Assembly (NCBI GenBank): GCA_937901485.1
Contig: CALGTT010000144.1
Span: 1 to 7,102, forward strand
From: an uncultured Ruminococcus sp.
GTDB taxonomy: Bacteria; Bacillota; Clostridia; Oscillospirales; Ruminococcaceae
Direction of reading: 5' to 3'
Length of the DNA stretch: 7,102 bases
A program made the translations under genes and the position numbers. The first letter of the stretch is position 1. Every line of letters begins with the position of its first letter. The notes below the pieces were generated by a model. The model saw only the letters and a program-made list of their open reading frames with translations, was not told where the DNA came from and made no database searches. Positions 1 through 5,456 of the stretch are shown here, in pieces.

Positions 1-684
1 GCCCTGACCGGAAATGATCAGAGGAGTTCTTGCTTCGTCGATCAGAATGGAGTCCACCTCATCGACAATGGCAAAATTGGGGGCGCGCTGTACCATGTCC
101 TTCTTGTAGATGACCATGTTGTCACGCAGATAGTCAAAGCCCAGCTCATTGTTGGTCGCGTAAGTAATATCGCAGTTGTACGCCATTCTGCGCTGCGCAT
201 TGGTCAGACCATGCAGGATGCAGCCAACGGTCAGACCGAGGAAGCGGTGCACCTTGCCCATTTCTTCGGACTGTGTCTTTGCCAGATAGTCGTTTACGGT
301 AACGACATGCACGCCCTTGCCGGACAGTGCGTTCAGGTATGCCGCGAGGCAGGCAACAAGGGTTTTACCTTCACCGGTTCTCATTTCGGCAATACGTCCC
401 TGATGCAGAACGATCGCACCGATGATCTGTACCGGATATGCACGCTTGCCAAGCACACGGTCGCCGGCTTCGCGCACGGTTGCCAGTGCTTCGGGGATAA
501 TATCGTCAAGGGTAGCAGTACCCTCATTGAGTCTTTCACGGAATTCAAAGGTTTTTTCCTTCAGCTGTGCATCGGTCAGAGCCTTGTACTCCTCCTCCAG
601 TGCCAGTACCTTGTCCTTGATCGGTTCGATTCGCTTCAGCTCTTTCGCGCTGTACGAACCAAAAATGGTTGTCAGAATGCCCAT
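1..684 (-). CDS. secA: SecA preprotein translocase ATPase, N-terminal part (cut by window edge)
   Basis: SecA is the cytoplasmic motor ATPase that binds SecYEG and pushes unfolded preproteins across the membrane. Reading the minus strand from ATG at 684-682 gives 228 uninterrupted codons to base 1, about a quarter of a usual SecA, so the gene continues off the left edge. Visible landmarks are the Walker A segment AEMRTGEGKT (residues 99-108, K107), the VTVNDYLA motif near residues 128-135, the NNELGFDYLRDNM stretch before residue 191, and the Walker B DEVD (208-211) followed by DEARTPLIISG (216-226). These are hallmark motifs of nucleotide-binding domain 1. The start is supported by AAGGCGG (bases 700-694) 9 bases upstream and by an N-terminus matching the family. 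It has its own promoter and lies downstream of nth on the same strand. Confidence is very high; copy number (SecA1 versus SecA2) cannot be judged. Confidence 0.98.
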   Translation of the reverse strand, partial: MGILTTIFGSYSAKELKRIEPIKDKVLALEEEYKALTDAQLKEKTFEFRERLNEGTATLDDIIPEALATVREAGDRVLGKRAYPVQIIGAIVLHQGRIAEMRTGEGKTLVACLAAYLNALSGKGVHVVTVNDYLAKTQSEEMGKVHRFLGLTVGCILHGLTNAQRRMAYNCDITYATNNELGFDYLRDNMVIYKKDMVQRAPNFAIVDEVDSILIDEARTPLIISGQG

Positions 685-727
685 TTCTATTTACCGCCTT
701 TACTGTTTTCTAAAAATATATACTTCT

Positions 728-756
728 ATTTTATAATATTTACACGCTTTTGTCAA
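728..756 (-). promoter_or_regulatory. Sigma-A promoter of secA
   Basis: On the minus strand, TTGACA (756-751, perfect -35) is separated by 17 bases from TAAAAT (733-728, five of six matches to the -10 consensus). The start point would fall near 721, giving a leader of roughly 35-40 bases before the secA ATG at 684. The region is AT-rich. A second TATAAT on the same strand at 783-778 has no good -35 and is not called. Confidence 0.8.
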
Positions 757-827
757 TAGTTGTCCGCTATCGCCCACATTATATACAATTTTCAACAACT
801 GTATTTGGCAATTACAGCCATTGCTCC

Positions 828-1454
828 TCATGCCTTTGACGGGCAGATCTCCCGCAGCGGACATTCTGCGCAGGCAGGTTTTCGTGCCTTGCAGAATTCT
901 CTGCCGAACAGCACGATCCTGTGGCAGAAATCCGATGATTCCTCCGGCGGGAGGAGCTTGCGCAGATCGGATTCGACCTTCTGCGGCTCGGTGTGCTTTG
1001 TCAGTCCCAGTCTGCCGGTGATGCGGATAAAATGCGTATCCGTCACGACCGCGGGCTTTCCGTAGAGATCACCCAGCAGGAGGTTTGCGGTTTTCCGCCC
1101 GATGCCGGGGAGCGTGAGCAGCTCATCAAGTGTCTGCGGGATCTCTCCGCCGTACACTGCGATCAGCCGCTGTGCTGCCTCCTTGATGCTCTTTGCTTTT
1201 GTCTTGTAGAAACCGCAGGGCTTGATCGCTTCTTCCAGCTCGCCGAGATCCGCATCCGCAAAGGACTGAAGTGTCGGAAACTGCCGGAACAGCGTCTTGG
1301 TGACGATGTTCACACGCGCGTCTGTGCATTGTGCAGAGAGCCGCGCTGCGATCATCAGCTCATAGGGCTTGCGGTACTCCAGCGAGCAGAGCGCGTCCGG
1401 ATACTGTGTCTTCAGAAGCTGACAGGCAGCAAGCGTTCGTTCTTTTTTTGTCAT
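828..1454 (-). CDS. nth: Endonuclease III (DNA glycosylase/AP lyase)
   Basis: Bifunctional base-excision repair enzyme that removes oxidised pyrimidines and cleaves the abasic site. The 208 residues match the usual family length. The helix-hairpin-helix is LPGIGRKTAN (115-124) with the Schiff-base lysine K121. The catalytic aspartate is D139 in VVTDTHFIR. The C-terminal [4Fe-4S] cluster ligands C188, C195, C198 and C204 show the exact C-x6-C-x2-C-x5-C spacing of Nth. LSAQCTD (39-45) is also typical. The ATG at 1454-1452 lies 2 bases after the stop of the upstream isomerase gene, and its ribosome binding site GAGGG (1465-1461, 6-base spacer) lies inside that gene's last codons. Co-transcription and translational coupling are therefore likely. 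No independent promoter is visible. All key residues are present. Confidence 0.97.
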   Translation of the reverse strand: MTKKERTLAACQLLKTQYPDALCSLEYRKPYELMIAARLSAQCTDARVNIVTKTLFRQFPTLQSFADADLGELEEAIKPCGFYKTKAKSIKEAAQRLIAVYGGEIPQTLDELLTLPGIGRKTANLLLGDLYGKPAVVTDTHFIRITGRLGLTKHTEPQKVESDLRKLLPPEESSDFCHRIVLFGREFCKARKPACAECPLREICPSKA

Positions 1455-1456
1455 TA

Positions 1457-2950
1457 TCAGCCCTCAATGCTGTTCATGGCTTCTTCGTCAAAAGTGATCG
1501 TATACTTTTCGGCAATGCCGGAATACCACTCGTTGTAGTTCTGCTGTGTCAGTGTATCCGCAATTTCGCTCATCCAGAGGGGATTGCCGGTCGCGGAGAA
1601 ATACATGACATGCACGCCGTATTCTGTCTCCACGATGCCGGTATCACCGGGCTGACGGCTTTCGTCAAAGCACCAGTCATTGAAATTAGTGACCATCTGA
1701 CCGGGATATACATCCTCATACAGACCGCCGTTGTTGGCAGAGCCGCCGTCCTCGGTATACTTTTCAGCGAGTGCGGCAAAGCTTTCCTCAGTCTTTTCAC
1801 CGTTTTCCCATTCTGCCAGCGCATTTTCAGCCGCTGCCAGATTGTCCTCCTGCTCCATGAACAGGATGTGACGTACATTTACCGTGTTTGTCTCATCCAG
1901 TGCCGGTTCGCTTGTCTTGATGTATACATAGTAAACGCCGCTGCCCTCCAGAACGAGGGTGTCATTCACCTTTGCCTCACCGAATGCCCATTCAGCAAGC
2001 TCATTGTTCTCTGTGTAAGTATAGGCATCATTGTAGATGGACGGGATATTTGCATCCACTTCTTCCTGTGTGTAGCCCTCATATTCAAGAAGGATCTCAC
2101 CAGCCATCTTCTCGAATTCCTTCACATTCTTGACCGCGCTCAGTTCATCAGCAAGCTTCTTGGCATCCTCCTGGGACATTACCTCCTCGCCTTCCTCATC
2201 GGCAGTGTAGGAAACAGGGAAGCCAGCCAGACCGCAGGTCTGGAAGCTCTTGGGATCGGATTCATAGATCTCCATGATCTGTTCGTCGGACGGTTCCAGC
2301 TCTTCTATTCTCTTGTAATAGTAAGCGGAGCTGAGAGCCTGAATTTCAAGTGTTTTGCGGATATCGTCCAGCGTTACACCATTGCCATAGGCAGCCACAT
2401 CTGCGTCAGCCAGTGCTTCCTCGATCATCTGCTTTTCTTTTTCGGGCAGTTCAAAGCCAGCCTCCTTGGCAGCCTCATACATGATCAGCTGCTGTTCGAT
2501 GGTGGACTTGGTGGAGTCAAGCATGACATCGAACCATGTCTGAGTCTCATCATAGGGATATTTCTGATCCTTGAGGGACTTGTTGACATCAAGCTGATAA
2601 TAGGTGAGCAGATCCTCCTCGGAATAGGACTGCTTGTACATGTTGACCATGTCATTGAGGTAGCAGGCTACCATCTTGCTGTCAAGCTTGACATTGGGAG
2701 AGGTAACGATGCTTTCTGTTTTATTCTTGTTGAAAATGCCGATGCCGGCAAATGTCAGGCAGCCGACCAGAGCCACCGATGCCGCGGAAACTCCCGCGAT
2801 GGTCAGCAGCTTCTTTTTGGAAGTCTTCGGCTTTGCAGGTGCACTTTCCTCAGGTGCAGCAGCAGTTTCTTCCTCCGGCGGAGCGTCGTCACCCAGAATG
2901 CTCTGGTAGATCTCCTCCTGCGGTTCCTGTGTGTTCATTTCTTTGCTCAT
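1457..2950 (-). CDS. Membrane-anchored PpiC/PrsA-type peptidyl-prolyl isomerase
   Basis: Probable extracytoplasmic foldase for secreted proteins, 497 residues. Residues 1-46 are acidic and Pro/Ala/Glu-rich with a basic end (KTSKKK, 42-47). A hydrophobic segment at about 48-73 follows, then a long alpha-helical SurA/PrsA-like region to about 350. The parvulin domain spans about 357-453: VRHILF with H361, a glycine-rich GGSANNGGL, GQMV (417-420), and YGVHVMYF with H447, all typical parvulin positions. LVGC (61-64) fits a lipobox, but the hydrophobic stretch continues past C64 and the long N-tail is unlike a signal peptide, so a type II membrane anchor is equally possible. Start choice: ATG 2950 has AAAGGA (2965-2960) 9 bases upstream. 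The ATG at 2959 directly abuts that site, and an in-frame TTG at 2983 lacks support. Homology to PrsA is by domain only, so no symbol is given. Upstream of nth, in a secA neighbourhood. Confidence 0.9.
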   Translation of the reverse strand: MSKEMNTQEPQEEIYQSILGDDAPPEEETAAAPEESAPAKPKTSKKKLLTIAGVSAASVALVGCLTFAGIGIFNKNKTESIVTSPNVKLDSKMVACYLNDMVNMYKQSYSEEDLLTYYQLDVNKSLKDQKYPYDETQTWFDVMLDSTKSTIEQQLIMYEAAKEAGFELPEKEKQMIEEALADADVAAYGNGVTLDDIRKTLEIQALSSAYYYKRIEELEPSDEQIMEIYESDPKSFQTCGLAGFPVSYTADEEGEEVMSQEDAKKLADELSAVKNVKEFEKMAGEILLEYEGYTQEEVDANIPSIYNDAYTYTENNELAEWAFGEAKVNDTLVLEGSGVYYVYIKTSEPALDETNTVNVRHILFMEQEDNLAAAENALAEWENGEKTEESFAALAEKYTEDGGSANNGGLYEDVYPGQMVTNFNDWCFDESRQPGDTGIVETEYGVHVMYFSATGNPLWMSEIADTLTQQNYNEWYSGIAEKYTITFDEEAMNSIEG

Positions 2951-2982
2951 GTGATTCATTCCTTTCTTCCCCCACAGGGGCA

Positions 2983-3007
2983 AGTTCTGTTACAGTATAG
3001 CAGAACT
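2983..3007. repeat. Inverted repeat enclosing the PpiC -10 box
   Basis: AGTTCTG (2983-2989) and CAGAACT (3001-3007) are perfect 7-base inverted arms around an 11-base spacer that contains the TATACT -10 box. The position fits an operator or an initial-transcript hairpin. A 7-base repeat of this kind also occurs by chance several times in 7 kb, so only its overlap with the promoter makes it notable. Confidence 0.4.
2994..3002 (-). promoter_or_regulatory. Extended -10 promoter candidate for the PpiC gene
   Basis: The minus strand reads TGC-TATACT (3002-2994), an extended -10 with five of six matches, 44 bases before the ATG at 2950. The expected -35 position (about 3022-3017, ACATCG) matches poorly, so the promoter would depend on the TGn extension. 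Two TTTCAC direct repeats lie 11 bases apart just upstream (3037-3032 and 3026-3021). Their role is unknown. Confidence 0.5.
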
Positions 3008-3034
3008 CTGTGAATACGATGTGAAACAGCGGTG

Positions 3035-3060
3035 AAAAATCTGACTGCGTGATACACGCA
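3035..3060 (-). terminator. Weak terminator-like hairpin after the small membrane protein gene
   Basis: On the minus strand, 6 bases past the stop, TGCGTG and CACGCA (3060-3055 and 3051-3046) form a perfect 6-bp stem with a TAT loop. A run of five T at 3039-3035 follows after GTCAGA. The gap between stem and T-run is larger than in a classical intrinsic terminator, so read-through into the PpiC gene is likely. Confidence 0.35.
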
Positions 3061-3065
3061 CGAAT

Positions 3066-3440
3066 TCAAATTTTTCCGGGCTTTTCCGTATTCGGATATG
3101 CTGTCCGATCGTCCAGTGCTGCGATCCTGTTGTAGAGTATGTACATTTTCTGGACTGTATTTTCAAGAAAATAGTAGTGCCGGATGTAGGGGATCAGGAG
3201 TCCCAGCAGCAGAATGGTCAGCAGCAGAAGTCCGGCGGACGGCAGAAACAGCAGGATGCCGAGCGAGATGAGGAACAGGAGCGCGAACAGCATCGTCACC
3301 AGAAAATGGATCAGCCGTTCATGCTGCATGAATCCGATCTGTGCAAGTACCTCCGTGCGGAGCGCAGAAATGTCATACTCCTGCGGCTCCTCCAGTACCT
3401 TCAGCAGAAATTGTTCATAACGAAGCATATATTCCCGCAT
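3066..3440 (-). CDS. Small two-helix membrane protein, function unknown
   Basis: I do not recognise a family in these 124 residues. The N-terminal 43 residues are amphipathic and mildly acidic. Two long hydrophobic helices follow at about 44-66 and 69-87, separated only by PSAG, which suggests a tight membrane hairpin with both ends on the same side. The C-terminal 37 residues are charged and helical, ending in a disordered-looking tail. The ATG at 3440 is preceded by GGAGGG (3453-3448) at 7 bases, a strong ribosome binding site, and by a consensus promoter, so the gene is probably real and expressed. It is divergent from the c-di-GMP phosphodiesterase and shares its upstream region. It sits 115 bases before the PpiC gene on the same strand. 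A link to either neighbour is only positional. The antisense strand also has an ORF, but it is Gln/Arg-rich and has no such signals. Confidence 0.8.
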   Translation of the reverse strand: MREYMLRYEQFLLKVLEEPQEYDISALRTEVLAQIGFMQHERLIHFLVTMLFALLFLISLGILLFLPSAGLLLLTILLLGLLIPYIRHYYFLENTVQKMYILYNRIAALDDRTAYPNTEKPGKI

Positions 3441-3459
3441 TTGTCAGCCCTCCGGACAG

Positions 3460-3477
3460 CCGATGGAAAGCCATCGG
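3460..3477 (-). promoter_or_regulatory. 5'-UTR hairpin of the small membrane protein gene
   Basis: CCGATGG (3460-3466) and CCATCGG (3471-3477) form a perfect 7-bp stem with a 4-base loop. It lies between the predicted start of transcription (about 3485) and the ribosome binding site (3453-3448) on the minus strand, so it would form in the leader RNA. There is no T-run after it. It could protect the transcript or modulate translation. TGTCCG occurs on both sides of the stem. Confidence 0.5.
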
Positions 3478-3491
3478 ACAGTAATACTCTT

Positions 3492-3520
3492 ATTATAGCA
3501 CAAATCGGAACGGAATTCAA
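3492..3520 (-). promoter_or_regulatory. Sigma-A promoter of the small membrane protein gene
   Basis: The minus strand shows TTGAAT (3520-3515), a 17-base spacer ending in TGC, then TATAAT (3497-3492). This is a perfect -10 with TGn extension and a four-of-six -35. An eight-base A-run at 3529-3536 (T-run on the minus strand) just upstream could act as an UP element. AAGAGTA follows the -10, as it does at the divergent promoter. Confidence 0.8.
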
Positions 3521-3530
3521 GGAATTTCAA
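3512..3530. repeat. Tandem imperfect repeat overlapping the leftward -35 box
   Basis: GGAATTCAA (3512-3520) is followed directly by GGAATTTCAA (3521-3530), so one 9-10 base unit is present twice, differing by one inserted T. On the minus strand the promoter-proximal copy supplies the -35 box TTGAAT. It may be an operator with two sites or simple sequence drift in an A-rich spacer. Confidence 0.45.
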
Positions 3531-3562
3531 AAAAAAGATTGACGTTTCGGAAAAATATGCTG

Positions 3563-3584
3563 TTACATACAAAAACAGATGTAA
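3563..3584. repeat. Inverted repeat in the divergent intergenic region
   Basis: TTACAT (3563-3568) and ATGTAA (3579-3584) are inverted arms with a 10-base spacer, 15 bases upstream of the rightward -35. A second inverted pair, CTGTT (3560-3564) and AACAG (3574-3578), is interleaved with it. The location fits a regulator site between the two promoters. The arms are short and no known operator is recognised. Confidence 0.35.
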
Positions 3585-3599
3585 AAGTTACCGGAAATG

Positions 3600-3628
3600 T
3601 TGATTTGTTCATAATCATCTGCTATAAT
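3600..3628 (+). promoter_or_regulatory. Sigma-A promoter of the c-di-GMP phosphodiesterase gene
   Basis: TTGATT (3600-3605), a 17-base spacer ending in TGC, and TATAAT (3623-3628) make a near-consensus promoter with an extended -10. The start of transcription would be near 3635, leaving a leader of about 40 bases before ATG 3678. That is too short for a c-di-GMP riboswitch, and none of its conserved features is seen. AAGAGTA follows the -10 at 3631-3637. Confidence 0.82.
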
Positions 3629-3677
3629 ATAAGAGTAAAGTACGGAACGAGAAACGAAACAGACTGGAGGTACAAAA

Positions 3678-5378
3678 ATGATATCGGCTGATCAACAAAG
3701 TGTGCGGGGAGATACAAGAATTGCAGACATGCTGATGGATTTTACAGATACGCTGTTTTACAATTTCAAGACATTTGAAGCGACGCAGAAGGCATTTCCG
3801 GCGATCGCGGAGGAACTTGGCATCTGCCGTGCGGTGGTATGTATTTCCTCTAAGACAAGTGCTGAGCCGCTTCGCGTGCTCTATGAAACGGATGCAGTCA
3901 TCGGCGAGGATCCACGCATTGAAGAAAAATCAATTCATTCATTCGACGGCAGCACCTATGTGTACCGTCTTTACAGAAAACCGGATGCTGCCCCGCTGAC
4001 CATGCTGCAGCGAAGGATCATGGAGTTTGTGTTCAAGCTCCTGCATACCTACGTCAACCGCCAGACCAGTCTGGAGATGAGCCGGTATGCCAAAACGCAT
4101 GATATGATGCTTGAGTGCCTGAATGCCAACGGGCTTTCTGAGCAGCTCACAAAATACCGGCAGGAGGGCATGGATTTCACCGGCTATGCGGCGGTGTTTA
4201 TGAATGTGTGCAAATTCAAGACTATCAACAAAAGGGTGGGCTTTGAAAACGGCAACCGTGTCCTGCATTATATTGTCAACACCTTCCGTAATATGCTGAC
4301 CGGACAGGAGAGTTTTTCCCATATCGGCGGAGACAATTTCACGCTGTTCCTGCGCAGGGAGAACCTGCAGGAACGGCTGGATGCCGTCAACTCCATGATC
4401 TGTCCGATCCATCATGAGGGCAGGACGATCCCGATCGAGATCACCTTCCGCATGGGCGTTTTTTGCGTGGAAAGCCGCATGACCGAGGTCACGGAAATGC
4501 TTGAAAATGCGAGTATCGCCTATGGCTTTGCAAGGCAGAGCGGCAAGGAGGATATCGTATATTTCAACGAGAAAATACGCCGGCAGTATGATTTCCGGAA
4601 GATGGTCGAGTCTGCATTCCGTCCCGCACTGCACGATGGCGAATTCAGGATCTATCTCCAGCCAAAGGTGGATCTGAACAGCTACCGCATCATCGGTGCA
4701 GAGGCATTGTCGCGCTGGATGCATGACGGAACACTCATAAAGCCGGATGACTATATCCCGATTCTTGAACACAGCGGACAGATCGTGCATATCGACTTTT
4801 ATGTCTTTGAGCGCGTGTGTGAACTGCTGCGCAGATGGATGGATGCGGGAGAGCCGGCCGTGAAAATTTCCGTGAACTTTTCAAAGATCACGCTTGGATC
4901 TGCCGGATTTGTTGAAAAGCTTTACCGGATCGCTACACGGTACAATGTGCCCGTGGAATATCTGGAGGTCGAATTCACCGAAACCTGCTGCATGGAGGAC
5001 GACGGCAAATTCAGCGAGATCCTGTGCGCACTGCGCAGTGCGGGCTTCAGCGCGTCGCTCGATGACTTCGGCAAGGGCTATTCCTCCATCAACATGCTCC
5101 GCAACATGAATTTTGATGTGCTCAAGCTCGACAAGAGCTTCCACACTGTTGGCAGCGAGGAGGAGGAAAGTGGACGCATCATTCTCCGCAGCATCATCAA
5201 AATGGCACAGCAGCTTGGCATTCAGGTGATCTCTGAGGGCGTGGAAAATGCGGAACAGGCAAAATTCCTCAAGCAGCTGAAATGTGAGCAGGCACAGGGC
5301 TATTATTTTGACAAGCCCCTGCTTCCCGATGTATTTATGGAACGCCTGAAAGAGGGCGTGTATGTAAGAGAAGAATAA
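3678..5378 (+). CDS. Cytoplasmic degenerate-GGDEF/EAL protein, probable c-di-GMP phosphodiesterase
   Basis: Predicted to hydrolyse cyclic di-GMP to pGpG. The 566 residues have no membrane segment. Residues 1-130 form a GAF-like mixed alpha/beta sensory region (weak assignment). A GGDEF fold at about 139-298 is degenerate: the signature is GGDNF (217-221), the metal-binding aspartate region reads FMNVCKFK (174-181), and no RxxD inhibitory site precedes the signature. Cyclase activity is therefore unlikely; GTP sensing is possible. The EAL domain (about 305-560) keeps every catalytic position I can place: E342 of EAL, N400 in SVNFS, E435 in FTET, D462-D463 in LDDFG, K483 in LKLDKSF, E520 in SEGVE, and Q540 in QGYYF. 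ATG 3678 has GGAGG (3666-3670) 7 bases upstream. Monocistronic or followed by the ABC-F gene 78 bases on. Substrate and activity rest on family knowledge. Confidence 0.93.
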   Translation: MISADQQSVRGDTRIADMLMDFTDTLFYNFKTFEATQKAFPAIAEELGICRAVVCISSKTSAEPLRVLYETDAVIGEDPRIEEKSIHSFDGSTYVYRLYRKPDAAPLTMLQRRIMEFVFKLLHTYVNRQTSLEMSRYAKTHDMMLECLNANGLSEQLTKYRQEGMDFTGYAAVFMNVCKFKTINKRVGFENGNRVLHYIVNTFRNMLTGQESFSHIGGDNFTLFLRRENLQERLDAVNSMICPIHHEGRTIPIEITFRMGVFCVESRMTEVTEMLENASIAYGFARQSGKEDIVYFNEKIRRQYDFRKMVESAFRPALHDGEFRIYLQPKVDLNSYRIIGAEALSRWMHDGTLIKPDDYIPILEHSGQIVHIDFYVFERVCELLRRWMDAGEPAVKISVNFSKITLGSAGFVEKLYRIATRYNVPVEYLEVEFTETCCMEDDGKFSEILCALRSAGFSASLDDFGKGYSSINMLRNMNFDVLKLDKSFHTVGSEEEESGRIILRSIIKMAQQLGIQVISEGVENAEQAKFLKQLKCEQAQGYYFDKPLLPDVFMERLKEGVYVREE

Positions 5379-5381
5379 CAG

Positions 5382-5407
5382 TTTGCCCTGCTTTCCGGCA
5401 GGGCAAA
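5382..5407 (+). terminator. Perfect 10-bp hairpin after the phosphodiesterase gene, no T-run
   Basis: TTTGCCCTGC (5382-5391) and GCAGGGCAAA (5398-5407) pair perfectly around a TTTCCG loop, beginning 4 bases after the stop codon. Neither strand has a T-run next to the stem. It may be a weak terminator, a 3'-end stabiliser, or part of the leader of the following ABC-F gene. Confidence 0.55.
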
Positions 5408-5410
5408 TCA

Positions 5411-5422
5411 ATGAGTATTTAG
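5411..5422 (+). other. Possible three-codon leader ORF duplicating the ABC-F start
   Basis: ATG AGT ATT TAG (5411-5422) encodes Met-Ser-Ile-stop. Its first ten bases, ATGAGTATTT, are repeated exactly at the ABC-F start (5457-5466). AGGG (5400-5403) sits 7 bases upstream but is buried in the 3' arm of the hairpin at 5382-5407. It may be a real mini-ORF or a remnant of a small duplication. Nothing shows that it is translated. Confidence 0.25.
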
Positions 5423-5456
5423 GTTGACACTAACCAGACAGGAGTAGAACAGCAGT

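Noticed and set aside
778..783. A second TATAAT box on the minus strand upstream of secA
   Set aside because: No acceptable -35 lies 16-18 bases upstream and there is no TGn extension; the promoter at 728-756 explains secA expression.
2951..2983. In-frame upstream TTG (2983) and ATG (2959) starts for the PpiC gene
   Set aside because: The ATG at 2959 touches its ribosome binding site with no spacer and the TTG has none; ATG 2950 has a proper AAAGGA at 9 bases.
1331..3013. A 560-codon open frame on the plus strand, antisense to the PpiC and nth genes
   Set aside because: It lies wholly opposite two well-supported genes, is unusually rich in Cys, His, Leu and Ile without domain motifs, lacks a ribosome binding site, and reflects codon bias of the real strand.
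3539..3568. TTGACG as a second rightward -35 upstream of the phosphodiesterase gene
   Set aside because: The partner hexamer at 17-18 bases is GTTACA or TTACAT, a poor -10, while a near-consensus promoter exists at 3600-3628.
3629..3677. c-di-GMP riboswitch in the leader of the EAL gene
   Set aside because: The leader from the predicted start is only about 40 bases, too short, and shows no GEMM-like stems.
3939..4790. A 283-codon minus-strand frame opposite the GGDEF/EAL gene
   Set aside because: The composition is His- and Asp-rich shadow sequence and the plus strand is clearly coding.
5424..5429. Perfect TTGACA -35-like box before the ABC-F gene
   Set aside because: At 16-18 bases downstream there is no -10 match (GAACAG region), and the start codon follows immediately, so no useful promoter can be formed.
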